Of a stretch of DNA of 25,202 nucleotides, positions 15,563-22,499 are shown one piece after another. Position numbers and translations under genes: made by a program. Source of the stretch: an uncultured Lachnospiraceae bacterium (lineage in GTDB: Bacteria; Bacillota; Clostridia; Lachnospirales; Lachnospiraceae); the NCBI GenBank assembly GCA_910583835.1, contig CAJTYM010000053.1, forward strand, positions 1 to 25,202, read 5' to 3'. The notes beneath the pieces were generated by a model. It was not told where the DNA came from. It saw nothing but the letters and a program-made list of their open reading frames with translations, and searched no databases. Positions within the stretch are counted from its first letter, which is position 1. Each line of letters begins with the position of its first letter.

Positions 15563-16750
15563 ATGAGTCAAGGCTATTCACAATTATTTCAGGGTCTCTC
15601 ATCCGGAAGCGGATCAGGGAATACAAATTTTCTTGCAGATTATGCCAGCCTTAAAAGCGGCAGCTATGGAAGGCTGATGAAAGCTTATTATGGTGCAGGG
15701 CAGAGTTCAAGCACATCATCTTCCGGCTCGAAAGCCAGAACCAATAATGTTCTCGAGCAGATTCTCGAAGAGCGGAGGAACCCGAAGGTTTCCGAAGATG
15801 TGAAAGAAGCGAATGCCGATTTGACGGCAGGAATCCCGACCTTGAAGAGTTCTGTTTCGGCGCTGCAGAATGAGAATACTTATACAGATACGCAAGGGCA
15901 GAATGGGCAGAGTGGGCAGAATGCGACAGACAAAGTAGTTTCTGCCATGAAGAACTTTGTGTCTCAGTACAATGATGTTGTTAGTGCAGCCAAAAAATCC
16001 ACATTGTCCAACAAAACGGCATATATAGCCAACATGATGAAGACTACGAAAGCAAATGCAGATCAGCTTGCGGAAATTGGCGTTACCATCAATGCCAATG
16101 GAACGCTTCAGTTTAATGAAGGCAAGATGAAATCGGCAGGTATCTCTAAAGTGCAGGAGATGTTTTCAAGTAAGGACAGTATGAGTTATGGCTCTACGGT
16201 TATGTCCCGTCTTCAGTTTGCAAGTATTGCCACCGGCGCTACAGATACTACAGAGAAAGATAACACGGCAGGTTCCAGTGCATCCGCCCTTAAAGCAGAC
16301 GGCGAAGCGCTTGCCTCTGACAAGTTGTACGAAAAGGTTAAGGATAAAAATGGCAATATGGTATATGATATTGACAAAATCCTTTCCACAGCCAAGAGCT
16401 TCGTGAACAATTACAACGGTATGTTTGATGCCGCTGAATCCAGCACAAATTCCGGCGTATTGGCAAACTTGGCTAAAATCAGAGAAAAGACAACGCAGAA
16501 TACCAATGTATTGAAGCAGTTTGGAATTAATGTGGATGAAAAGGGCAGGTTGAAGATTGACGAGGAGACATTCAAGAAAGCAGATATGTCCAAGGTGCAG
16601 AAATTCTTTAAAGACTATGGTTCTTCCATTGCCACAAACGCATCGCTTGTAGATTATTATACGACTACCAAGGCAAATGCTGCCAGTGGCTATACGGCTT
16701 CCGGAACATATGGCGTACAGGGAAGTTCCCGATTCGCTGATTCTATATAA
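15563..16750 (+). CDS. FliD/hook-associated-like protein with duplicated module
   Basis: A 395-residue Ser/Gly/Asn/Lys-rich protein without signal peptide or membrane segment. It holds two similar modules, about 123-219 and 269-367. Each begins with a helix of the form K-x-F-V-x-x-Y-N (MKNFVSQYNDVVSAA; AKSFVNNYNGMFDAA), continues with a helix ending in LAEIGV/LKQFGI, then a beta-like I-N-x-N/E-x-G-x-L-x-F/I stretch, then SKVQ-x-x-F. This resembles the C-terminal part of the flagellar cap protein FliD, but the N-terminal FliD part is missing and the N terminus here is Ser/Gly-rich. The ATG at 15563 follows AAGGAG by 8 nt. The SigD promoter supports a motility role; export through the flagellar apparatus is an inference. 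Confidence 0.65.
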   Translation: MSQGYSQLFQGLSSGSGSGNTNFLADYASLKSGSYGRLMKAYYGAGQSSSTSSSGSKARTNNVLEQILEERRNPKVSEDVKEANADLTAGIPTLKSSVSALQNENTYTDTQGQNGQSGQNATDKVVSAMKNFVSQYNDVVSAAKKSTLSNKTAYIANMMKTTKANADQLAEIGVTINANGTLQFNEGKMKSAGISKVQEMFSSKDSMSYGSTVMSRLQFASIATGATDTTEKDNTAGSSASALKADGEALASDKLYEKVKDKNGNMVYDIDKILSTAKSFVNNYNGMFDAAESSTNSGVLANLAKIREKTTQNTNVLKQFGINVDEKGRLKIDEETFKKADMSKVQKFFKDYGSSIATNASLVDYYTTTKANAASGYTASGTYGVQGSSRFADSI

Positions 16751-16775
16751 TTGGTTTTTAGTAAGATAAGAATAT

Positions 16776-16826
16776 AAAGGCTGTGGGTCCGCCAGGGGTT
16801 GCTCTGGAGGGCTCGCAGCTTTTTGG
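16776..16826 (+). terminator. Long-stem intrinsic terminator after the FliD-like gene
   Basis: Arms 16776-16795 and 16804-16823 pair at 19 of 20 positions (four G-U pairs, one G-A mismatch) around an 8-nt loop GGGTTGCT, with a 3' run of T. It begins 26 nt after the FliD-like stop and ends 11 nt before the GrpB start, so it separates the two genes transcriptionally. Confidence 0.85.
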
Positions 16827-16836
16827 TAGAGGAAAA

Positions 16837-17412
16837 ATGGCAAAAGAATTATCGGAAAAGACGCTGGAAGAATTATGGGATTTGTTTCCCATATTCCTTG
16901 TTGCACATAATGATAAGTGGAACGCATATTATGATGAAATTGAGGTTTATCTGAAAACTGTCTTGTCTGAGTGTCCGATTGAGAGAATCAGCCATATTGG
17001 GAGCACAGCGATATCTGGCATCTGGGCAAAGGATATTGTTGATATACTGATTGAAATATCGAAAGATTCTGATATGGAGAATACGGCAAGGATAATTGAG
17101 AAGAACGGATTTATTCGGATGTCAACAGAAATGGGTAGAATATCGTTTAACCGCGGATATACGAAAGACGGATTTGCTGACAAAGTCTTTCATGTGCACC
17201 TTCGTTATGCCGGAGATAATGATGAATTGTATTTTAGGGATTATTTGAATGAGCACACACAGATAGCCAAGGAATACGAAACGATAAAACTGCAGTTGTG
17301 GAAACGGTTTGAACATAATAGGGATGCGTATACTGACGCAAAGGCAGAGTTTATCAGGAAATGGACATCTGAAGCAAAAAAAACCTATGCGGGCAAGTAT
17401 GTTATCAAATGA
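16837..17412 (+). CDS. GrpB/UPF0157 family nucleotidyltransferase-fold protein
   Basis: A 191-residue cytosolic protein of the GrpB (UPF0157) family, which has the nucleotidyltransferase fold; no reaction has been firmly assigned. The family core IERISHIGSTAISGIWAKDI, then VDILIEI, is at about residues 48-74, and a second conserved block, FHVHLRYAGDNDELYFRDYL, follows at about 117-136. The ATG at 16837 is used because AGAGG precedes it; an upstream GTG at 16783 lies inside the terminator hairpin. Transcription must come from a weak read-through or an unseen promoter within the hairpin region. Confidence 0.82.
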   Translation: MAKELSEKTLEELWDLFPIFLVAHNDKWNAYYDEIEVYLKTVLSECPIERISHIGSTAISGIWAKDIVDILIEISKDSDMENTARIIEKNGFIRMSTEMGRISFNRGYTKDGFADKVFHVHLRYAGDNDELYFRDYLNEHTQIAKEYETIKLQLWKRFEHNRDAYTDAKAEFIRKWTSEAKKTYAGKYVIK

Positions 17413-17446
17413 AAATCCACTTTTGGCACAAATGCTTACACAGAAA

Positions 17447-17480
17447 TAAGGGTATGTCAGATTGCTCCAACATACCCTTA
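17447..17480. terminator. Hairpin between GrpB and rubrerythrin, probably bidirectional
   Basis: TAAGGGTATGT (17447-17457) and ACATACCCTTA (17470-17480) form an 11-bp perfect stem with a 12-nt loop. It lies between two convergent genes. The T-runs beyond it are short on both sides, so it may work through the stem and adjacent A/T pairs. The remaining 17481-17550 has nothing recognisable. Confidence 0.55.
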
Positions 17481-17550
17481 AAATTCGCCGTTAGTATAAT
17501 TCTCTTGGTATTCGCGACAGAAAAATCAAGATATATTCATTTTCCGTTGA

Positions 17551-18093
17551 TTAGCCGAAGTATCTCTTTAACAGTCCCTCGAATGCCTTGCCATGCCTTG
17601 CCTCATCCCTTGCCATCTCATGCACGGTATCATGGATAGCGTCAAGATTCTGAGCCTTTGCACGTTTAGCAAGGTCAAATTTGCCAGCAGTTGCGCCGTT
17701 CTCAGCTTCCACACGCATTTCCAGATTCTTCTTAGTGCTGTCAGTAACAACTTCGCCTAACAGCTCAGCAAATTTAGCCGCATGTTCTGCTTCTTCATAA
17801 GCAGCTTTCTCCCAGTATAAGCCGATTTCAGGATAACCTTCTCTATGTGCAACCCTTGCCATTGCAAGATACATGCCGACCTCGGTACACTCACCGTTGA
17901 AGTTAGCTCTTAAGTCTGCCATGATATCCTCGGAAACACCCTGTGCTACGCCAACTACATGCTCGGCAGCCCAAGTCTTCTCGCCGCTCTGCTCAGTAAA
18001 TTTGGAAGCAGGAGCATTACACTGCGGACATTTCTCCGGTGCTGCATCTCCTTCGTGAACATAACCACATACACTACATACAAATTTTTTCAT
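17551..18093 (-). CDS. rbr: Reverse rubrerythrin (rubredoxin-diiron peroxidase)
   Basis: Reduces hydrogen peroxide with electrons from NAD(P)H via rubredoxin-type iron in anaerobes. The 180-residue protein has the rubredoxin-like domain at the N terminus (Cys6, Cys9, Cys22, Cys25) and the ferritin-like diiron domain after it, with Glu68 in NGECTEVG, E-x-x-H at 101-104 (EEAEH) and E-x-x-H at 164-167 (DEARH). Classical rubrerythrin has the reverse domain order, so this is the 'reverse' type known from Clostridia. It is controlled by a palindromic operator shared with the adjacent perR gene. Residual function in detoxifying oxygen is likely. Confidence 0.93.
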   Translation of the reverse strand: MKKFVCSVCGYVHEGDAAPEKCPQCNAPASKFTEQSGEKTWAAEHVVGVAQGVSEDIMADLRANFNGECTEVGMYLAMARVAHREGYPEIGLYWEKAAYEEAEHAAKFAELLGEVVTDSTKKNLEMRVEAENGATAGKFDLAKRAKAQNLDAIHDTVHEMARDEARHGKAFEGLLKRYFG

Positions 18094-18135
18094 AATTATT
18101 CGTCCTTTCTTTTATATAAAATTTTTTAATCCATC

Positions 18136-18191
18136 AATAACAGTAATCGTTACTGTTATTATAAAATATCATACATGCTGTTGCATGTCAA
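18136..18191 (-). promoter_or_regulatory. rbr promoter with PerR-type operator
   Basis: On the minus strand a perfect -35 TTGACA (18186-18191) and TATTTT (18163-18168) are 17 nt apart. Directly downstream, over the expected start site, lies a 25-bp palindrome with arms AATAACAGTAA and TTACTGTTATT around TCG (18136-18160). A variant of the same word precedes perR. The position fits repression relieved by peroxide. Confidence 0.82.
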
Positions 18192-18200
18192 CAGTAATTT

Positions 18201-18581
18201 TTATTTTTCCAGGCAATTCCGGCATTTCCCATAAAAATAAGTGACATGGCCCTCTATTTGCCCATCAAATCCTGACCCGGCAAGCGTATTGATATGGTCA
18301 ATATTTTCAATTTCCAAGTCCATGACGCTTCCGCATTTGGTGCAGAGGATATGGTAATGGGGTAATATATTTCCGTCAAAACGGTCAGGTCCTATGCCTG
18401 TCGAGAGTTTGCGGATTTCGCCTAATTTTGTCAGGAGAGATAAGTTCCGGTATACTGTTCCCAGGCTGATGTTAGGGAATTCTTTCCTTACATTCAGGTA
18501 AACAGTTTCGGCGGTAGGATGGTCATAGCGGTTAGCCAGAAAATCCTTGATACATTCTCTCTGACGGCTGTGCTTGATCAA
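18201..18581 (-). CDS. perR: PerR-type peroxide-responsive repressor (Fur family)
   Basis: A 126-residue Fur-family metalloregulator. Relative to B. subtilis PerR, with a constant offset of 16, the five regulatory metal ligands are present: His21 (HPTAE), Asp69, His75, His77 and Asp88. The structural zinc site is also complete: Cys80, Cys83, Cys120, Cys123. The two Asp ligands favour PerR over Fur. I chose the TTG at 18581, because GGAGG lies 8 nt upstream and the protein then begins IKHSRQRE as in relatives; the ATG at 18596 precedes the GGAGG and would have no ribosome binding site. Autoregulation is likely through the operator at 18599-18620. rbr lies 107 nt downstream and has its own promoter. 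Confidence 0.93.
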   Translation of the reverse strand: MIKHSRQRECIKDFLANRYDHPTAETVYLNVRKEFPNISLGTVYRNLSLLTKLGEIRKLSTGIGPDRFDGNILPHYHILCTKCGSVMDLEIENIDHINTLAGSGFDGQIEGHVTYFYGKCRNCLEK

Positions 18582-18598
18582 TGTTAAATCCTCCATAT

Positions 18599-18658
18599 AA
18601 TAATAGTAATCATTATTGTTTGCAAAATAAATATAATCCCGCTGCACTCAAATGTCAA
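18599..18658 (-). promoter_or_regulatory. perR promoter with second PerR-type operator
   Basis: Minus strand TTGACA (18653-18658) and TATATT (18630-18635) are exactly 17 nt apart. Downstream, 18599-18620 reads AATAATAGTAATC then ATTATTGTT, which matches the rbr operator at all but three positions, each a transition (C/T, G/A, C/T). The -35 lies in the loop and descending stem of the SRP RNA terminator hairpin. Confidence 0.78.
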
Positions 18659-18671
18659 GTACAGCGGGATA
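18636..18671 (-). terminator. SRP RNA terminator overlapping the perR promoter
   Basis: A 13-bp stem with one G-U pair (minus strand ATCCCGCTGTACT against AGTGCAGCGGGAT) and a 9-nt loop spans 18636-18670, followed on the minus strand by TATATTTATTTT. It ends transcription coming from the SRP RNA gene, about 55 nt after its 3' end. Confidence 0.7.
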
Positions 18672-18724
18672 ATTTTGTTTGCCAATTTCTGCCATTTCTA
18701 TATAATTCTCAGTCAAAATCTTAT

Positions 18725-18990
18725 ATCCGAGCGCCCTGCTTTGAATCCTGGCCATAGACGTTACTTCTACAGTTAGCTCAATCCAGGCGCCCTCACGGCA
18801 CATGAGAGGTTCTGCTTAGTGCTGCTTTGTTCCCAACCTGACACGGTTCACAGATTCCCATTGCGTAAGACCCAAACATCATCACCACTTATAAAAGGCA
18901 GCCCCACAGCCACAGACCCGAGGCAGAGCATCACTCCAACTATAGCGGATTGTTGGTACAGGGCACCGCTAACGCCCCAGCTGCTCGGAC
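18725..18990 (-). ncRNA. ffs: Signal recognition particle RNA (large Gram-positive type)
   Basis: About 265 nt with Alu-like and S domains, as in Bacillus and Clostridium. The domain IV hallmark lies near 18820-18847: on the minus strand GTGTCAGG, then TTG-GGAA-CAA, then AGCAGC, i.e. the symmetric internal loop and GGAA tetraloop bound by Ffh. The 5' end CCGAGC (about 18983-18988) pairs with GCTCGG (about 18727-18732) at the 3' end. It follows tadA on the same strand, a neighbourhood also seen in B. subtilis (tadA-scr). Exact ends are uncertain by a few bases. Open frames crossing the gene are not coding. Confidence 0.95.
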
Positions 18991-18995
18991 ACTTA

Positions 18996-19024
18996 AGTAT
19001 AGCGTGTTTTTGGAAAAATGTCAA
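18996..19024 (-). promoter_or_regulatory. Strong promoter of SRP RNA
   Basis: Perfect -35 TTGACA (19019-19024) and -10 TATACT (18996-19001), 17 nt apart on the minus strand, place the start at about 18988-18989, exactly at the 5' end of the SRP RNA. Confidence 0.85.
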
Positions 19025-19083
19025 TCATTGATTTTTTATCTTATAGGAAAGACCTTGCCCGCTTTGTTCTTAGGCAAACTCAT

Positions 19084-19548
19084 TCAGCGCTTCTTCCGTT
19101 CCCGTAATCTTTTAAAAAAGTCACTCAGCATCTGTGAACATTCCTCCCCGAGGACTCCGCATTCCAATTCTGTCTGATGGTTAAAAGCCGGAATCTGCAG
19201 CAGGTTGAGCACGGAACCGGCGCACCCGGCCTTGGGATTCATGCAGCCGATGACCACCTTGTCTATCCGTGCCTGTACGATGGCTCCGGCACACATTTGG
19301 CATGGTTCAAGGGTCACATACATCGTGCAGCCCTCTAACCGCCAGTCGCCCAGCTTCTTGCTGGCCTTTTTGATGGCGGACAGTTCCGCGTGGGCAAGGG
19401 TATTTTTATCAATATTTCTGCGGTTATAGCCGCGGGCGATGATTTTGTCTTCATATACGATGACGCAGCCGATAGGGACTTCGTCAAGTTTTTCCGCTTT
19501 TTTTGCCTGGCGGATGGCTTCTCTCATATATTTTTCCTGTTGATTCAT
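19084..19548 (-). CDS. tadA: tRNA-specific adenosine deaminase
   Basis: Deaminates A34 to inosine in tRNA-Arg(ACG). The 154-residue cytidine/deoxycytidylate deaminase-fold protein has HAE at 53-55 (zinc ligand His53, proton shuttle Glu55) and PCQMC at 82-86 (zinc ligands Cys83, Cys86). The ATG at 19548 follows GGAGTGTAT; an in-frame upstream ATG at 19599 adds an unrelated tail. It is followed on the same strand by SRP RNA. The interval 19549-19692 separates it from the divergent GNAT gene and is AT-rich; TATAAT-like words occur but I cannot set a definite promoter. Confidence 0.94.
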   Translation of the reverse strand: MNQQEKYMREAIRQAKKAEKLDEVPIGCVIVYEDKIIARGYNRRNIDKNTLAHAELSAIKKASKKLGDWRLEGCTMYVTLEPCQMCAGAIVQARIDKVVIGCMNPKAGCAGSVLNLLQIPAFNHQTELECGVLGEECSQMLSDFFKRLRERKKR

Positions 19549-19692
19549 ATACACTCCTATGTGAATTGTGACGCAGACATGACGAAAAGCATTTTCCAAT
19601 CACACTATAAAATAGAAAAAATCGCTTACTGCTTCTACTATAATATGGATAGTTGCCGATAACAGTATAAAACACAGCGAGGGATTATGCAA

Positions 19693-20271
19693 ATGAAGAT
19701 GAATTATGAGACAAAGCGGCTGTCATTAAAGATTTTGCCAGATACTGCGGCAGAACAGACGCTGCGATTTTATTTAGACAACAAGGAAGTATTTGAACAG
19801 TATGAAGCGGACCGTTCGCAGAATTTTTATACAATGGAACATCAGAAGACATTGCTGCATTGTGAGTATAATCTGGCGGTAAAACAAGCCGCGGCACGTT
19901 TTTGGGTTTTTGAGAAGGATTTCCCTGAACGGATTGTGGGGACTGTATCGCTGCAGGACATCCGCAGGGGATGTTACCAGACATGTTCGCTGGGGTATAA
20001 ATTTGACCAGGGGGTCTGGCGGCGGGGATATGCGAAAGAGAGCATTGCCCAATGCCTTTGGATTGCTTTTGCAGAAATGAAACTGCACCGGGTTGAGGCG
20101 TTGACGCTGCCAGAAAATATGCCATCCCGCAAGCTTCTGGATGCGCTGGGATTTGCCTGGGAGGGCACCAAACGGCAGAGCGTAAAGCTGCATGGTATCT
20201 GGAGGGACCACGAGGTTTACGCCCTGTTGGCAGAGGAGGCTGAGAAAGCGCTGCGTAAGGCGTTTCCCTAA
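19693..20271 (+). CDS. GNAT acetyltransferase, RimJ/RimL-like
   Basis: About 192 residues. N-terminal TKRLSLKILP leads into the acetyltransferase fold. The acetyl-CoA-binding region appears as VWRRGYAKESIAQCLWIAF (a variant of R-G-x-G/A with RRGYAKE), followed by LHRVEALTLPENMPSRKLLDALGF. This last block (N-x-x-S-x-K-L-x-x-x-G-F) is typical of the RimJ/RimL subfamily, which acetylates protein N termini or small molecules. The substrate is unknown. I prefer the ATG at 19693, 9 nt after AGGG; ATG 19687 is only 3 nt away from it. The stop is 1 nt from the stop of the convergent neighbour. Confidence 0.83.
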   Translation: MKMNYETKRLSLKILPDTAAEQTLRFYLDNKEVFEQYEADRSQNFYTMEHQKTLLHCEYNLAVKQAAARFWVFEKDFPERIVGTVSLQDIRRGCYQTCSLGYKFDQGVWRRGYAKESIAQCLWIAFAEMKLHRVEALTLPENMPSRKLLDALGFAWEGTKRQSVKLHGIWRDHEVYALLAEEAEKALRKAFP

Positions 20272-20272
20272 G

Positions 20273-21661
20273 CTACTTTTTGGATGGTTCAGATAATTCA
20301 TTCAGATAACGGTACCAATAGCCGAATTCTCCGGTATTGATGGGGGATGGCTTCTCACTGCGGAACTCTGGGAAGCCGAACAATGCAGCCATCACGCGCT
20401 CGGGATTCTGAAATACTCCGGGAACCCCGACAAACCATTTGCGGATGCCGAATTCCTCCGTCATGCCCAGAATAAAATAGCGGTAGTTGAAGAATCCATG
20501 GAGGAGGAAGCTGTTGTTGCCCAGATACCAGAATTGTTTGGGCAGCTGCCGGAGGTCCTTTAATTCCATGCGTACGCAAAGCGTATGCTCATCTCCGGCA
20601 AAAGGCGTCATGACCGGATAATTTTCCAGGATAAACCGCCACCGTAAATCCCAATCTTCTGGCGCATCTGCCTGTGAATGACCAGGATTCTGACTGTTTT
20701 CAGAGGTCTGCCCATGATTTGGATTTGCGTGAAAAGCCTGTGACTGTCTGGGAGCCTGGCTCGAGGATTGCACCCTCTTTCCGGGTATTGTGCGAAAGCC
20801 GGCAATTTCCTCCGCAGAACGTGGAAGGGCTTCCACAGCCTTTAACGCATCTGTGGGTCTGGCTGGCGTCTGTTCCTCATTTTGCTGAGAAACAGGAGGA
20901 TTTTCTTGCTCGTCAGTTATAGGGGCGGCATCAGGCATATTAGGGACAGCTTCTGTGGTGTGTGCAGGAGCAATACCTTTTTTTTCAGAAATGTTTTTGG
21001 CAGTTTGTGTATCAGGCATGGGACTGCTTGTTTTTTGCTCGGACATAGAAGTTGTGGCAGCTTCAGAAGGTCTGGAATCGCCTGCAGCCTGCAGCGTGGG
21101 CAGTTTTCCATTCTCTGTTGCTGTATTTTCGGGGGTCGGGGAAAGGTTCCCGGCAGGATTGTCTTCGGATGGAATATTTTTTACCGGGCGGTTTTTTGCA
21201 GAAGAATTCTCGGCCGGAGCGTTTTTCTTGGCCGCATCCTCAGAATCCGCTGCATGTTTTGTCCCTGTATCGGATAAATCAATAAAATTTTCCCGATGGA
21301 ATTCATCATCATCCCACTGGCTTACCAGAATCATCTGTGCAGTGAGCGGGATATAGATACCCTTTACATCATCGATATTATATCCGCTGCCTTTGAAGTT
21401 TTTCGTTTCCAGCACAGTCTTAAAGTCACCGCTTCCTCTGGTGAGGCTGAAATTTCCCAGCGAAATACCAGCAAGCAGCTCCTCCTTTTGCATATAGAAA
21501 TACACGGGGACAGGCGAAAGGCTGCAGCCGGTATTTTTCATATGTATTTCCAGAAGACACCGTTGGTCTCTTCTCTCAACTTTGGCAAATCCGACATTGC
21601 GGCTTTTTGTTCCCTGTTCATATAAGTAAAGATAAGTAATCATTCGATGGAATTCAGACAT
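20273..21661 (-). CDS. Unrecognised two-domain protein with low-complexity linker
   Basis: A 462-residue protein with no signal peptide or membrane segment. The N-terminal domain (about 1-140) is rich in beta-like strands and opens SEFHRMITYLYLYEQGTKSR. The middle (about 145-330) is Ala/Pro/Glu/Thr/Ser/Asn-rich and looks disordered. The C-terminal domain (about 335-462) is rich in aromatic residues (LRWRFILENYPVM; QFWYLGNNSFLLHGFFNYRY; GEFGYWYRYL). I do not recognise a catalytic motif. The ATG at 21661 follows GGGAG by 8 nt; the upstream ATG 21676 contains that GGGAG. A weak TTGACC on the minus strand near 21705 could be a -35. I suspect a Lachnospiraceae-specific family. Confidence 0.65.
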   Translation of the reverse strand: MSEFHRMITYLYLYEQGTKSRNVGFAKVERRDQRCLLEIHMKNTGCSLSPVPVYFYMQKEELLAGISLGNFSLTRGSGDFKTVLETKNFKGSGYNIDDVKGIYIPLTAQMILVSQWDDDEFHRENFIDLSDTGTKHAADSEDAAKKNAPAENSSAKNRPVKNIPSEDNPAGNLSPTPENTATENGKLPTLQAAGDSRPSEAATTSMSEQKTSSPMPDTQTAKNISEKKGIAPAHTTEAVPNMPDAAPITDEQENPPVSQQNEEQTPARPTDALKAVEALPRSAEEIAGFRTIPGKRVQSSSQAPRQSQAFHANPNHGQTSENSQNPGHSQADAPEDWDLRWRFILENYPVMTPFAGDEHTLCVRMELKDLRQLPKQFWYLGNNSFLLHGFFNYRYFILGMTEEFGIRKWFVGVPGVFQNPERVMAALFGFPEFRSEKPSPINTGEFGYWYRYLNELSEPSKK

Positions 21662-21718
21662 TTTGAATACTCCCATAGATATTTCTATATCTTATGTTGG
21701 AGGTCAATACATTAGAAT

Positions 21719-21768
21719 CAAAAAATAAAGCGCGCAGCCAGAATGGATAAACTGAATCTGCGCACTTT
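21719..21768 (-). terminator. Intrinsic terminator of the lipoprotein gene
   Basis: On the minus strand AAAGTGCGCAG (21758-21768) pairs with CTGCGCGCTTT (21727-21737), 11 bp with one G-U, around a 20-nt loop, then ATTTTTTG. Confidence 0.75.
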
Positions 21769-21823
21769 ATACTCCATTTCAAATCTATGGAAAAGTTCTC
21801 ATAACAATATGTTTTAATAGTTC

Positions 21824-22207
21824 TTATTTCTCAAAAGTCATGGAATAGGACTGTCCAGCTTCTTCCATCTGCAGGGTAATCTTTCCGTCTTTGTACTCGC
21901 CCGTCATGCTTTCGCCATCAGAGCTAAGTGTAAGGGTCGGCTCTTTGTATTCCCATGTTCCCTCGCCGGATATATCGCCAAGGCTTGCAGAAAATTTGCC
22001 ATCGCCCTTGATGGACATTTCCATCTTTACATCATCGGAACCAGAAAGCTCTGCGAACTCGTCAACTGTCATAGTCTGACCCATTGCCTCGATGGTAGCC
22101 AGTTTCCAGTCTCCAACTACGGGAGCATCGCTGTCGCCCTTGCCGCCGCAGCCAACGAATGCCATCATCATTACTGCAAGCATAAGTACGGATAATAATT
22201 TTTTCAT
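21824..22207 (-). CDS. Small secreted lipoprotein
   Basis: A 127-residue protein starting with a lipoprotein signal peptide: MKKLL, hydrophobic core, and lipobox FVGC with Cys20 as the expected lipidation site. After it, VVGDWKLATIEAMGQTMTVDEF followed by repeated beta-like strands (GKFSASLGDISGEGTWEYKE; LTLSSDGESMTGEYKDGKITL) resembles lipocalin-like or DUF-type solute-binding barrels of Firmicutes lipoproteins. Anchored outside the membrane; no function is known. GGAGGAG lies just upstream of the ATG. Confidence 0.8.
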   Translation of the reverse strand: MKKLLSVLMLAVMMMAFVGCGGKGDSDAPVVGDWKLATIEAMGQTMTVDEFAELSGSDDVKMEMSIKGDGKFSASLGDISGEGTWEYKEPTLTLSSDGESMTGEYKDGKITLQMEEAGQSYSMTFEK

Positions 22208-22246
22208 TTTTTCTCCTCCATTTAGCTTTTATGTTGTCTTAGTTCT

Positions 22247-22298
22247 TGAGTGAATCACTCATGGAGGGTAGTTTAGCACCATTGGTTGGAAAATGCAA
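22247..22298 (-). promoter_or_regulatory. Lipoprotein promoter with 15-bp palindrome
   Basis: TTGCAT (22293-22298) and TAAACT (22270-22275) are 17 nt apart on the minus strand. A perfect palindrome, TGAGTGA-A-TCACTCA (22247-22261), follows the -10 and covers the expected transcript start, so it is a good operator candidate. Its binding protein is unknown. Confidence 0.5.
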
Positions 22299-22343
22299 GG
22301 GGAAATTAAGAATTGTTACAAAATATTACAAAAACATTACATT

Positions 22344-22409
22344 ACAGTTCACTGCGAAGCAGCGGGAAAATGCCGTAGGCATCTTTGCGAATGGCGTGGA
22401 TTGAACTGT
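22344..22409. repeat. Structured inverted-repeat element upstream of carbonic anhydrase
   Basis: Arms ACAGTTCA (22344-22351) and TGAACTGT (22402-22409) enclose small hairpins: CTGC-GAA-GCAG and TGCC-GTA-GGCA. A related mini-palindrome, ATTGC-GAA-GCAAT, recurs at 22442-22454 inside the promoter spacer. This looks like a REP-type intergenic element, an inference not confirmed by other copies in the window. Confidence 0.35.
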
Positions 22410-22436
22410 TACTTTAAAAATGAATGGGTGAATTCC

Positions 22437-22466
22437 TTGTCATTGCGAAGCAATTCATGGTATACT
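22437..22466 (+). promoter_or_regulatory. Putative carbonic anhydrase promoter
   Basis: TTGTCA (22437-22442) and TATACT (22461-22466) are 18 nt apart, 33 nt before the ATG. The spacer carries a GCGAAGC mini-hairpin. Confidence 0.55.
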
Positions 22467-22499
22467 TTGTATATCAAAAACGATGGAGGAAATAGAAGT

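Noticed and set aside
18201..18581. Iron-responsive Fur or Zur instead of PerR
   Set aside because: The Asp69/Asp88 pair with His21, His75 and His77 matches PerR, and the neighbour is a peroxide reductase.
18579..18647. Longer perR start at 18647 or 18596
   Set aside because: 18647 would translate through the operator and promoter; 18596 lies before the GGAGG. TTG 18581 fits both the ribosome binding site and family start.
18819..19031. Plus-strand open frame over the SRP RNA
   Set aside because: The stretch is explained by SRP RNA on the other strand, with domain IV and its promoter.
19687..19692. Start of the acetyltransferase at 19687
   Set aside because: Only 3 nt from the Shine-Dalgarno-like AGGG; 19693 has better spacing, though the choice is not certain.
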